Of a stretch of DNA of 64,000 bases, positions 1 to 8,212 are shown piece after piece. The DNA lies in NCBI GenBank assembly GCA_902785825.1, contig CACZZZ010000013.1, forward strand, positions 61,445 to 125,444, given 5' to 3'. Source of the stretch: an uncultured Bacteroidia bacterium. Lineage in GTDB: Bacteria > Bacteroidota > Bacteroidia > Bacteroidales > UBA932. Each line of letters opens with the position of its first letter. Positions within the stretch are counted from its first letter, which is position 1. Both the position numbers and the translations under genes were made by a program. The notes beneath the pieces were generated by a model. That model did no database searches, was not told the DNA's origin, and was given only the letters and a program-made list of their open reading frames with translations.

Positions 1-860
1 CCCTGCCATCCTTTGTAGGACTCAATGTAGTACTCGGTGAACTCAAGGCCATCAGTGACGACATTAGGAGTCACGGTGGGAGACTTCATGATGAAGTTTC
101 CGGTGTAGTTGACGGAAACCCTCTCCCTGTTGGGCTCCTTGGTAGTGATGAGGATCACACCGAAGGTTCCTCGGGCTCCGTAGATAGCGGCAGATGAGGC
201 GTCCTTCAGGACAGAGACACTGGCCACATCACTGGGATTGAGCAGGGACGGGTCGCCTTCGACACCATCAATGAGCACCAAGGCCGAGCCACCCTGGCCG
301 ATTGATCCGGTACCACGGACCTGATAGTCGGAGCTACGGGTAGGCTTACCATCAGCGAATGTGATCTGAAGGTTAGGGACAGCTCCCTGGAGACCTTGAG
401 TGAGGTTTGACAGGGGACGGTTGTCGAGCACTTCGCTTGTGACAACATCGACCGCTCCAGTGAGGTTGACCTTCTTCTGGGTACCATAACCTACGAATAC
501 CACTTCCTTAAGATACTGGGAATCCTCGAGGAGGGTAATTGTGAAAGTGTCCTGATCCCCTACCGCGATTTCCTGGGTAGTGAATCCGATGAAGGAGATA
601 ACGAGAGTAGCATTTGAGGGAACAGTAAGTGAAAAGTTTCCATTGTCATCGGTGATGGCGCCGTTCAGGGCACCCTTCTCCATGACATTGGCGCCGACGA
701 TAGCAACTCCTTTAGAGTCTTTAACCACGCCGGTCACTGTCCTCTGCTGCTGGACTTCCGTTCCGCTTGGGATAGCTTTGGGACTCGCATAAGACACCGC
801 TCCCTGAAATGAGAAGAGCAGCGTTGTCGCGACGCAAACCCATAACAGATTCTTTTTCAT
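1..860 (-). CDS. SusC-family TonB-dependent outer-membrane receptor, N-terminal part (cut by window edge)
   Basis: Open frame from ATG at 860 running off the left edge (about 286 codons). Seen: signal peptide MKKNLLWVCVATTLLFSF, then a carboxypeptidase-regulatory-like domain (roughly residues 40-110, with VTGVVKDSKGVAIVGANV), then a TonB plug domain with VFVGYGTQKK, the SusC-typical VLIDGVEGD and SVLKDASSAAIYGARG. Known for the family: glycan or peptide import across the outer membrane together with a SusD lipoprotein. The SusD partner would lie beyond the left edge, so the substrate cannot be inferred. It is divergent from the oxidoreductase gene that starts at 1065. Sure of the family, not of the ligand. 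Confidence 0.93.
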   Translation of the reverse strand, partial: MKKNLLWVCVATTLLFSFQGAVSYASPKAIPSGTEVQQQRTVTGVVKDSKGVAIVGANVMEKGALNGAITDDNGNFSLTVPSNATLVISFIGFTTQEIAVGDQDTFTITLLEDSQYLKEVVFVGYGTQKKVNLTGAVDVVTSEVLDNRPLSNLTQGLQGAVPNLQITFADGKPTRSSDYQVRGTGSIGQGGSALVLIDGVEGDPSLLNPSDVASVSVLKDASSAAIYGARGTFGVILITTKEPNRERVSVNYTGNFIMKSPTVTPNVVTDGLEFTEYYIESYKGWQ

Positions 861-1032
861 TTCGCCAAATGCTTTAGTTAGTTATTAGTTAGTTAAATGA
901 TATGTCGTTACAACTAATAATAAATCGTTTTTGCGTTGTAAATATATAAAAAGTAATAATCCGTTGTTCAGCAGGAGTCTTTTTTTTGCCTTTGATTATT
1001 AGCCGCATGATCCAAACTTATGGCATTTTTAG

Positions 1033-1040
1033 TATATTTG
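1033..1040 (+). promoter_or_regulatory. Bacteroidota -7 box (TATATTTG) for the oxidoreductase gene
   Basis: TATATTTG matches TAnnTTTG and lies 25 bp before the ATG at 1065. It shows that the upstream in-frame ATG at 1020 cannot be the start, because that codon precedes the promoter box. I see no clear -33 TTTG. Confidence 0.6.
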
Positions 1041-1064
1041 AAAACACATATAATTGATAACGCA

Positions 1065-2591
1065 ATGAAAGAATATTCAAGAAGGGACTTCATCAAGACA
1101 GGCATCACGGCAGCAGCCGGTGCCGCCGCTTTTACCATTGTTCCGAGCCACGTTCTCGGCAAAACCCTCGGCCATGTCGCTCCGAGCGACAAGCTGAACA
1201 TCGCGGGAGTCGGCATCGGAGGAGTCGGCCGCAGGAATCTCAAGAATATGTCCACGGAGAACATAGTCGCCCTCAGCGACGTGGACTGGACATATGCGAT
1301 GAAAACCTTCAATGACTACCCCTCCGCAAAGCGCTTCAAGGACTGGAGAGTCATGTTCGACCAGATGGGCAAGGACATTGACGCCGTGCTCGTGGCCACT
1401 CCTGACCACACCCACGCTGTCGTGACCGCCCACGCCATGACCCTCGGCAAACATGTCTATGTCCAGAAACCGCTCACCCATTCCGTCTATGAGGCCAGGC
1501 TTCTAACGAAGCTGGCGAAGAAATACAAGGTCGCTACCCAGATGGGCAACCAGGGCAATTCCTTCGACGATTGCCGTCAGCTCGCCGAATGGATCTGGTC
1601 CGGAGTGATCGGAGATGTCTATGAGGTCCACGCATGGACGGACAGGCCGATCTGGCCTCAGGGCCTGATGAAACCCGCTGGCGGAGTGAAAGTTCCCAAG
1701 ACCCTTGACTGGGATCTGTTCATCGGCCCGGCCGAGACCAGGCCTTACGACCCGGCGTACACACCGTGGAACTGGAGAGGTTTCTACGATTTCGGTACCG
1801 GAGCCCTCGGTGATATGGCCTGCCACATCATGGATCCTATCGTGATGGCTCTCGGGATCAAATATCCCACAAGTGTGGAAGCCAGCTCGACCTTGAGCAA
1901 CCTTTATTCCCCGCCCCACGCCGAGAAGATCACCTACACCTTCCCCGCCAGGGAGCCTAAGGGGAACGTCAACATGCCGGAACTGAAAGTGCATTGGTAC
2001 GATGGAGGACTGCTCCCGGAGCGTCCCGCGGAGCTTCCGGACGGAGAGATGATGGGAGACGAGAACGGAGGACTCATCTTCGTCGGCACAAAGGGCAAGA
2101 TCATGGCCGGTTGCTACGGTCTAAAGCCCATGTTGCTGCCAAAGTCGTCGATGGATTACTTCAAGGAGCCAAAACCCGTCATCAGGAGGGTGCCCGGTGG
2201 TGGAACAGGCAACATCTGGGTCAACGCCCATGAGCAGGACTGGATCCGCGCTTGTAAGGAGTCCCCGGAGAACCGTGTCGAGACCTCCTCGAACTTCCAG
2301 ATCGCCGGACCGTTCACCGAGATGGTGGATGTCGGTGTGCTGGCCGTACGTCTATCAGGCCCGACCGGACTCCATCGCGAGCTGAAATGGGACGGGGAGA
2401 ACATGTGTTTCACGAATATCTCCGACTCTGACAAGATCAAGATAGTCAACTACGACGACTTCAAGATCATTGACGGAGATCCTCGCTTCGACCGTCGCTA
2501 CGCAGAGTTTGGCGCCAAGGCCATGGCCGAGGAATGGATCAAGCACACCTATCACAACGGCTACTCCCTGCCTGACATGCCCAGGGACTAG
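1065..2591 (+). CDS. Gfo/Idh/MocA-family oxidoreductase with Tat signal
   Basis: 508 residues from the ATG at 1065. The N-terminus carries a twin-arginine signal (SRRDFIKTG followed by an Ala-rich hydrophobic stretch), so the enzyme is probably exported folded to the periplasm. A nucleotide-binding loop (IAGVGIGGVGRRN) follows at about residues 50-62, and VQKPLTHSVYEARLL is the typical EKPl-like catalytic-lysine region. The C-terminal alpha/beta domain is of GFO_IDH_MocA type. The family includes secreted sugar dehydrogenases and NAD-dependent glycosidases (GH109); the exact substrate is not evident. Convergent with the decayed gene at 2588-2889, whose last codon overlaps its stop. Confidence 0.88.
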   Translation: MKEYSRRDFIKTGITAAAGAAAFTIVPSHVLGKTLGHVAPSDKLNIAGVGIGGVGRRNLKNMSTENIVALSDVDWTYAMKTFNDYPSAKRFKDWRVMFDQMGKDIDAVLVATPDHTHAVVTAHAMTLGKHVYVQKPLTHSVYEARLLTKLAKKYKVATQMGNQGNSFDDCRQLAEWIWSGVIGDVYEVHAWTDRPIWPQGLMKPAGGVKVPKTLDWDLFIGPAETRPYDPAYTPWNWRGFYDFGTGALGDMACHIMDPIVMALGIKYPTSVEASSTLSNLYSPPHAEKITYTFPAREPKGNVNMPELKVHWYDGGLLPERPAELPDGEMMGDENGGLIFVGTKGKIMAGCYGLKPMLLPKSSMDYFKEPKPVIRRVPGGGTGNIWVNAHEQDWIRACKESPENRVETSSNFQIAGPFTEMVDVGVLAVRLSGPTGLHRELKWDGENMCFTNISDSDKIKIVNYDDFKIIDGDPRFDRRYAEFGAKAMAEEWIKHTYHNGYSLPDMPRD

Positions 2592-2889
2592 CGTTTCCGG
2601 GTGATGACAGTTATGGAGCCGGGAGTGGTGGAAAACTCAATCAGCGAGCCATTGTCACCAATCTCCGGGCTTGTTAATAGCCTGTAATCCACCTGTTTCC
2701 CTTTGCTGGTCACGACCTTATCTTGTCCAGTTTCGGGGCCACGAAACCGACCATGGAGTCGCCGTTTGGGGTTTTCCTCGGTCTCCTGTCCGGCACTGAA
2801 ATCCTTTCCACCGCACCTGCTACCGGGCCAATCGCCGCCGCTCCTACCAGACAAGCGGCCCCCTTCATGAATTCTCTCCTGCTTGACAT
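2588..2889 (-). pseudogene. Decayed Tat-exported oxidoreductase/glycosidase locus: GH109-like N-terminus joined out of frame to a foreign-looking C-terminus
   Basis: On the minus strand an ATG at 2889 begins MSSRREFMKGAACLVGAA, a Tat signal, then runs to GDSMVGFVAPKLDKIRS and stops at about 2710 after 59 residues. This is the very start of a Gfo/Idh/MocA or GH109-type protein, which would normally continue with a Rossmann motif. In the next frame an open stretch follows to a stop at 2588, ending in IEFSTTPGSITVITRKR, which resembles the C-terminal beta-sandwich end of secreted glycosidases. I read this as an internal deletion that kept both gene ends. The N-terminal assignment is fairly firm; the source of the C-terminal piece is a guess. 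Confidence 0.55.
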
Positions 2890-2907
2890 TATCTATTCAA
2901 TTTAAAA

Positions 2908-3378
2908 CTAAAACACCAACGCAAGTCCGACTCCGTTTCCGGTGGGGCCGAGACGCAACTGTTTTAGCGTCCTGTTATTCTTCACGATCAGAGGAATTCC
3001 CACGCCCGTCGCCACTAAACCGGCTCCCGCAGCGATCAGACCGGCCGTCATTAACGGGTCTCCAGCCTTGGATCCCTGCTGGGCTCCATTCGACGCGCCC
3101 TCCTGGCCACCGATGCTTCCCACTGTCGCACCTACAGCGGCGCCTACCACACTGGTAGTCAGCCCGATAATCACCGCAGCTCCGCCACCGACGACAGCCA
3201 CTCCACCACCGACGACAAGCCCGATACCGGTATTACGGCCTTTCCGGGCTTTCTCAAAAGCCTGGTTATAATCCACTCCTCCGGCTTCAGCCAAAGGGGA
3301 AGTCTGAGTCTCAGAATACTGGGCCCAAGCCCCAAGCGACAGGAATAAAAGCGAGAAAACCACGAGTAATCTTTTCAT
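2908..3378 (-). CDS. Secreted/membrane Gly-rich hypothetical protein
   Basis: 156 residues starting MKRLLVVFSLLFLSLGAWAQ, a clear SPI signal peptide; I chose this ATG (3378) over the in-frame one 13 codons upstream because it gives a normal signal. After a short polar part (residues 20-45) come two Gly/Ala/Val-rich hydrophobic segments (about 47-80 and 105-130) separated by a Gly/Ser/Gln-rich loop (GGQEGASNGAQQGSKAGDP). This resembles glycine-zipper-like membrane proteins. No family recognised. It stands alone on minus, downstream of the OM barrel gene. Confidence 0.6.
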   Translation of the reverse strand: MKRLLVVFSLLFLSLGAWAQYSETQTSPLAEAGGVDYNQAFEKARKGRNTGIGLVVGGGVAVVGGGAAVIIGLTTSVVGAAVGATVGSIGGQEGASNGAQQGSKAGDPLMTAGLIAAGAGLVATGVGIPLIVKNNRTLKQLRLGPTGNGVGLALVF

Positions 3379-3524
3379 GACAAGCAGTATTAACCTGAAT
3401 ACAAATATAGTAAACATGCATGATTCCAGAACTGCTGATCATCGGACAATTACGAAAAACGCGTAGCTTATTGGTCTACGCGTTTTACATAAATCATTAG
3501 CTATCAAATATTCCCCAAAAAGGA

Positions 3525-4052
3525 TCAGAATTCGAAGCCGAACGAGAGTTTGGGCATGAACAGCACTTTCTGGTCTGTCCTGGTCTCGCCAAGCGGAGCG
3601 ATGAATTTGCCTCCGAGGCCAAGCGTGAGGCCTTTGCCGCAACGCAAGCCCCAACTCCATCCCACATTCGGCTCAACGAACAAGCCGTCCTTCAGCTTCA
3701 TCCCACTGGCGCTCTCATAATTAAATCCATGCATAAATCCGGTCTTGAGACCAAGTACCGGAGTGCCCTTCCTATCTCTGAGATATGAATGGAAATCCAG
3801 GAAAGCCTCTCCAAAATACGGATTCTCATTCCCGTCAGGGAATATATAACCACCTATTCCGGCTCCGAGATAAATGTTTCGGTTGAACATATAGCCATGC
3901 GAAGTCTCAGCACCAAGCCAGACCCCGAATTGATCGGTAATCGAGACACTTCCCTTGTAACCTTTCGACCTGTAATCATTCTGGGCTGAGGACACAAAAC
4001 ATGAAACGACAGCCAACGCTCCAACAAGCACTAACTTGCAAAAACGATTCAT
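3525..4052 (-). CDS. Outer-membrane beta-barrel-like hypothetical protein
   Basis: 175 residues with signal peptide MNRFCKLVLVGALAVVSCFVSSAQ. The mature part alternates aromatic and glycine residues in strand-length segments (GVWLGAETSHGYMF, IYLGAGIGGYIF, LTLGLGGKFI) and ends in F (LSFGFEF), the usual C-terminal signature of an outer-membrane barrel. Size fits an 8-strand barrel. No specific function can be assigned. A gap of about 110 bp separates it from the acyltransferase gene upstream on the same strand. Confidence 0.65.
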   Translation of the reverse strand: MNRFCKLVLVGALAVVSCFVSSAQNDYRSKGYKGSVSITDQFGVWLGAETSHGYMFNRNIYLGAGIGGYIFPDGNENPYFGEAFLDFHSYLRDRKGTPVLGLKTGFMHGFNYESASGMKLKDGLFVEPNVGWSWGLRCGKGLTLGLGGKFIAPLGETRTDQKVLFMPKLSFGFEF

Positions 4053-4167
4053 AAAAATCTTTAGTTTTTAAAAATTAAAACAACATCTCCATGTGCCGGC
4101 CGGCGCACAGGGCCATTAAAATACACATTCCATGCCACTGTAGGGCCGATTTTCGGAATCGCTTATG

Positions 4168-5184
4168 TTACAAGTCGTTCCTTTCGCCAAGGATTAGCAA
4201 GCGCAGGACACGGGTCTTGCGAAGCAGGCGGACAATGTTATAGCATAGCGCCAGCTCGACGACCGCCAGGAGCGGAGCGACCCAATACGAATGAGGGATT
4301 GGGACATAGACCTGAAGCCTGTTGACCAGGATTTCCAGCAGAAAGGTTTGTAGGAAATATATTCCCAATGTCGCGGCACCGACCCGGCATAGAGTCCCAC
4401 ACCATTTCCGGTTTCTGATCGCCTCATAGACCGGTTTTGAGGGCAGGTAGAAGACCATGCTTCCTGCCATGCCCAACGCCAGCCGGTATATGGTCAGGCC
4501 GAGGTTTCCCCAATCAAAGGATCCCGCTGCGAGATCGATCACATGCGTGGGTTTTTCGTACACGGTCAGGTGTCCGGACCAGAAGCAGAGCAGCACCCCG
4601 AATGTGACCACGGAAAGCACAAGCCAAATGACGCGATTCCGCTCGATCATCTCCGTACGGTTGCCGATGAGCATGCCCAGGCAGAATATCGGCAACATAA
4701 AGTTGAGATTGACGATCTCTGTCCCGGGGATCAGTATGACCAGGACGGTGGCCACAAGTGCGGCGAGATAGTCTTTCTGCAGCCAACGGCACAACGGATG
4801 CATCAGCAAGTAGCAGAATAACAGGCACTTCAAGAACCACACGCAATTCATAAAGCCGGCGAAAGACCACTCGCACAGATCAGCAATAGCTGTCACCCCG
4901 GCCACGAGCATGATAATGCAGGCGATTCCGTAAGCCGTCAGCGAAGGAATTCCCAACTGCCGGAGTTTCCTCTTTGCCATTTCCCCATATCCACGCTTCA
5001 AGGAAGAAGGGAAAAAGAAGCCGCAGACGAACATAAACAGCGGCATGTGATAGGAATATATGAACTCCCACACCGGATGGTCCCAGAACAGTCCCCCGGA
5101 CAACTGCTCGGTCGAATGCCCCAGCAGCACAGAAAAGATCGCGAAGCACTTCAGCAGATCCATGTGTTCCAATCTCTGTCCCAT
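4168..5184 (-). CDS. Membrane acyltransferase, acyltransferase_3 (OafA/NolL-like) family
   Basis: 338 residues. Begins with the family hallmark near the N-terminus (EHMDLLKCFAIFSVLLGHS, the His of the conserved LGH motif) followed by about ten hydrophobic helices and the second family block (YSYHMPLFMFVCGFFFP, residues about 42-59). These integral membrane enzymes O-acylate sugars of surface polysaccharides or glycolipids. No glycosyltransferase or polysaccharide genes surround it, so the acceptor is unknown. The gene appears monocistronic. Confidence 0.85.
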   Translation of the reverse strand: MGQRLEHMDLLKCFAIFSVLLGHSTEQLSGGLFWDHPVWEFIYSYHMPLFMFVCGFFFPSSLKRGYGEMAKRKLRQLGIPSLTAYGIACIIMLVAGVTAIADLCEWSFAGFMNCVWFLKCLLFCYLLMHPLCRWLQKDYLAALVATVLVILIPGTEIVNLNFMLPIFCLGMLIGNRTEMIERNRVIWLVLSVVTFGVLLCFWSGHLTVYEKPTHVIDLAAGSFDWGNLGLTIYRLALGMAGSMVFYLPSKPVYEAIRNRKWCGTLCRVGAATLGIYFLQTFLLEILVNRLQVYVPIPHSYWVAPLLAVVELALCYNIVRLLRKTRVLRLLILGERNDL

Positions 5185-5431
5185 ACAACAAAGATAGGAA
5201 ACTTGCCGAAATTGACCGTTTTTCGGAACAGTTTGATTGATAAAGACTTATAAAAATAAGCAGGGCCAAATCGACCGCCCTCAATTCCATAAAACACTAT
5301 TAATCAATCGCTTCCAAAACACGCCCCTTGTATCGTCCTGAAAAAGGTTTACCAAAAATCTAAACCTCTGGTACTATACAATGCCACCCAGCAAGAGGCC
5401 ATCAAAAAAAAACCGTTGGGTAAAACTCAAA

Positions 5432-7174
5432 CTAATTACTATATATGCTGTCATTAAAAGACTTTTTAACCCTAGGGGAAAAGCCATTTCTATCGTATTC
5501 TAACAATCTATTCTCCACATCCTTTATCTGAATAGGAGCGATTGAATAAGAGTACTTTATATCCTCCAATATGGATTCTGCACTGCCTTTTTTGCCCTCA
5601 GAGATAAACGTATCAACCAGAGAAAAAAGACTGTTAAAATAAGACTGTTCAAGTTGATATACTCTGGAGACAGTTCTCGGCTCTCTAATAGCACTTTGAG
5701 AAAACCAAACGAAGAAATCTTTTATCTTCCTATTTGCTTTCTTATCGTTAATCCTAGATAATTTATCTATTTCATCTAATTGTTGTTGGGCATAACTAGC
5801 AATAGCATTCCATCCGTCATATGACTCAGAACCGTCATTATCATCCACAACATTCCATGAAAACTTAAACTCCGCATCACCTATAAAAATAGAATTATAC
5901 ATGGCACGCCCATCAATATGCTGAATATTAATATATCCGCTTATTGTTTCTCCTGGAGCAATTGTATTCTTTTTTAAATAACCGATTTCTTTTGCTTTTC
6001 TTTCTTGCCATTGAGCAGATTCGAAATCGGATATATTCTTTCTAGCTATAACCTGCGCTTGATAAGCAGCTGCACCATCATAGGTCCTTGTCGTAGACGT
6101 AGATGAACCGTACACATTAAATGAAGAGTTGCCAGAGTATATGCCATTCCTAAAAGAAGTCCCATAAGCATATCCACCACTACCATAAGCGAAAGCGGAA
6201 CCAGATGATGAAGAATAACCAAAAGAACTTACAGAACCATGAACAGATCCGGAAGTTGTGGTCGTAGAGGTTGAATAGGCTGCACTCGCCGCAGATATAC
6301 CTTCACTTATTCCTACGGCAATAGCCTCCCAATTTTGCGAGCGTTTTACTTTTTGGAGGTATTCATCACTTGACCAGACTGTCAACAGCGTCGGATATTG
6401 ATGATCATCAAGTACGAAAGCAGAAACATCAATTGAAGGATCAAATTCAATAGGGAAAGGGGTATCGTTTGATATCATTACATCTATCTTATACCATTTA
6501 CCATAATCTCTAGTTTCTTTGCATGTCTCTGCTACTATGATTCCATTACTTGAATAAAGTTCCCACATTACTCCATCACGATGTACTTTTTTCCTCTCAG
6601 AAATAATAGGGGTCTCCCAATATAATGAATCATTTGAGAGATTTAACTTGAACGTACCTCCGCCAGGATTGCCGTACACATAATAATCATTAACCGCCTC
6701 ACCATCTGAAAACTCCAATTGGATATAAGAGCCGTCACTAAAGAATTCAGTTAACCTTTGATCTAGAATCCCATCCTTATAGTAGCCCTTTCTCCTTATA
6801 AGGCCATCTTCAAAATAATCGATAAACTCTCCATTAAGTTTACCATTAGAATAATAATAGTGAGATTGGATTTTCCCATTTTTATAATAACGGTCTATAC
6901 TGCCTTCAAAAATGGAATTAGAATCATCTTGTGAATCAATACTGAGAAAACACCCTTTGCCGAAAAGAGAACCATCTATATAATAATCTCTAAAAAGCTT
7001 CTTCTCATTTGTATTTGCTGGGTACAAAGCTAGTCGATAATACTCCGCGAATGCTTTATGTGGAGCCTTTTTCCACTCGCCATCATAATAAAGGGTATCT
7101 ATCTTTTGAATTCCGGTTTGAGAATAAACAGGAATGCTAATGCTGGCAAGAATAATCAAAATGACTCTTTTCAT
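5432..7174 (-). CDS. Secreted 580-residue protein with YwqK/MORN-like repeats and Ser/Gly/Tyr-rich core
   Basis: Signal peptide MKRVILIILASISIPVYSQ. Residues about 30-170 hold repeated aromatic-Asp/Asn-Gly turns (YYKNGKI, YYSNGKLNGEF, YFEDGLIRRKG, YYKDGIL, FFSDGSY), the pattern of MORN_2/YwqK-like repeats. Around residues 290-370 the chain becomes a low-complexity Ser/Gly/Tyr/Thr tract (SGSVHGSVSSFGYSSSSG). The C-terminal part is charged and helical (QQLDEIDKLSRINDKKANRK). The gene is visibly richer in A+T than its neighbours, with frequent AAA/ATA/TTA codons, suggesting recent arrival. Exported or surface; function unknown. Confident that it is a real gene. Confidence 0.7.
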   Translation of the reverse strand: MKRVILIILASISIPVYSQTGIQKIDTLYYDGEWKKAPHKAFAEYYRLALYPANTNEKKLFRDYYIDGSLFGKGCFLSIDSQDDSNSIFEGSIDRYYKNGKIQSHYYYSNGKLNGEFIDYFEDGLIRRKGYYKDGILDQRLTEFFSDGSYIQLEFSDGEAVNDYYVYGNPGGGTFKLNLSNDSLYWETPIISERKKVHRDGVMWELYSSNGIIVAETCKETRDYGKWYKIDVMISNDTPFPIEFDPSIDVSAFVLDDHQYPTLLTVWSSDEYLQKVKRSQNWEAIAVGISEGISAASAAYSTSTTTTSGSVHGSVSSFGYSSSSGSAFAYGSGGYAYGTSFRNGIYSGNSSFNVYGSSTSTTRTYDGAAAYQAQVIARKNISDFESAQWQERKAKEIGYLKKNTIAPGETISGYINIQHIDGRAMYNSIFIGDAEFKFSWNVVDDNDGSESYDGWNAIASYAQQQLDEIDKLSRINDKKANRKIKDFFVWFSQSAIREPRTVSRVYQLEQSYFNSLFSLVDTFISEGKKGSAESILEDIKYSYSIAPIQIKDVENRLLEYDRNGFSPRVKKSFNDSIYSN

Positions 7175-7342
7175 ATGTAATAAGAAACTTAGTTAGCAAA
7201 ATTAGTTTTTTTTTAACACTTATTACAATATAACGGGATATTTAATTGATGTGTCAAACACGCACAACCACTCAGATTTAAGCAACCCTACCATCACTGG
7301 GTTGGGGAATCAGATTCCAGAGAAGGCTTTACCGGGGTAAAA

Positions 7343-7753
7343 CTACTCCGATCTAAAAAGTATTTCCAGCATTTCTGCAGGAGTGACAACGATAGGACTC
7401 GTAGGAAAATGTTTGGTGTTTCCCGTAACAAGATATGAGTCTTCTTTTGATAGAGCGACCTCATAAAAGACAGCGTCCTTAGGATCAGGAAATAGCTCTC
7501 CTGACTCCGTTCTGTCCATGTAAAGCCCAATGGATGTTATCGCATCCAAAACAGCTTTAACCAAGGATGAGGGGAACTTGAATTTCGGACGGTTAAGCAC
7601 GTCCTTGTACTCGGCAAGAATATCTTCATTGAACAAGGGAATCAACTTCCCGTCGAGGATATTATCCCTTACAAGAACAGTCGCCGAGTCTGAATGGCTT
7701 GACAATATGGAGGAGACAATAACATTTGTGTCTATTACCGCATATACTTTCAT
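7343..7753 (-). CDS. PIN-domain toxin of a type II toxin-antitoxin pair
   Basis: 136 residues. PIN acidic residues are visible: Asp in YAVIDTNVIVSS (residues 4-14), Glu in NEDILAEYKDVL (about 43-54), Asp in PDPKDAVFYEVAL (about 90-100), followed by YLVTGNTKHFP. Known role of the family: metal-dependent RNases that cut tRNA, rRNA or mRNA when freed from the antitoxin. Its ATG overlaps the antitoxin stop by 4 bp (ATGA), so the two are translationally coupled. Of the PIN_3-type group by length and sequence. Confidence 0.85.
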   Translation of the reverse strand: MKVYAVIDTNVIVSSILSSHSDSATVLVRDNILDGKLIPLFNEDILAEYKDVLNRPKFKFPSSLVKAVLDAITSIGLYMDRTESGELFPDPKDAVFYEVALSKEDSYLVTGNTKHFPTSPIVVTPAEMLEILFRSE

Positions 7754-8043
7754 CTTCCTTCCCTCGACAACCGAATCTCCTCATTAACCTCCTCAAGTGG
7801 CATACCAGCCAATCCATTCTCAATAGCCAGCCTTCTCAACTCATCGAATGCGGCTTTGCCCTTCGAGATGGTCTCCTCTTTAGATGGCGCCTCGATGATA
7901 AAAGGAATACGTCGGTTCCTAACAACCGTTCGAGCAAAAATATTGAAGGCCGTATTGGTGCTCATCCCGAACTCGTCACAAAGGGCATCAAATTGAACCT
8001 TCAGGTCATTATCCATACGGATGGTCATTGCTGTCTGTGCCAT
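7750..8043 (-). CDS. RelB/DinJ-family antitoxin
   Basis: 97 residues. The N-terminal ribbon-helix-helix region (TAMTIRMDNDLKVQFDALCDEFGMSTNTAFNIF split over residues 4-37) is typical of RelB/DinJ, followed by the proline-containing linker (RRIPFIIEA) and an acidic helical tail expected to wrap the toxin. It precedes and overlaps the PIN toxin gene. RelB/DinJ antitoxins classically pair with RelE/YafQ RNases; pairing with a PIN toxin is a module swap. The RHH dimer probably represses its own promoter at 8063-8092. Confidence 0.85.
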   Translation of the reverse strand: MAQTAMTIRMDNDLKVQFDALCDEFGMSTNTAFNIFARTVVRNRRIPFIIEAPSKEETISKGKAAFDELRRLAIENGLAGMPLEEVNEEIRLSREGR

Positions 8044-8062
8044 ATTTCATCTATTTACAATG

Positions 8063-8092
8063 CAAATATAATTAATTCGAATCTATCTGCAA
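8063..8092 (-). promoter_or_regulatory. Promoter of the toxin-antitoxin operon
   Basis: On the minus strand a perfect -7 box TATATTTG (8063-8070) has TTG (8090-8092) 19 bp upstream, the Bacteroidota consensus. It sits about 20 bp before the antitoxin ATG at 8043, so an RHH operator is likely to overlap it. Confidence 0.65.
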
Positions 8093-8133
8093 CCATTATG
8101 CCATCAAAATAAAAGAACTTTTATCCTAAAGGC

Positions 8134-8149
8134 TGCCCCCAGAGGGGCA
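8134..8149 (-). terminator. Short hairpin after the TlpA-like gene
   Basis: Stem TGCCCC/GGGGCA with a 4-nt loop, about 60 bp beyond the stop of the thioredoxin-like gene. No good T-run follows directly, so it is a weak terminator candidate. Confidence 0.3.
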
Positions 8150-8177
8150 AGGTTGCAGATTGGTTATTCTAGTCTGA

Positions 8178-8204
8178 AGATTCTTCGCTTACGCTCAGAA
8201 TGAC
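8178..8204 (-). repeat. REP-family repeat, intergenic copy
   Basis: AGATTCTTCGCTTACGCTCA followed by GAATGAC, i.e. the reverse orientation of the GTCATTCTGAGCG...GAATCT unit. It lies just after the stop of the TlpA-like gene (8213). Confidence 0.75.
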
Positions 8205-8212
8205 AATTATGT

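Noticed and set aside
873..895. Tandem TTAGTTAG repeats upstream of the SusC-type gene
   Set aside because: Simple low-complexity stretch in an AT-rich leader; no evidence of phase variation or a binding site.
1020..1064. Earlier start for the Tat oxidoreductase
   Set aside because: The codon precedes the TATATTTG box, and the Tat signal begins at 1065.
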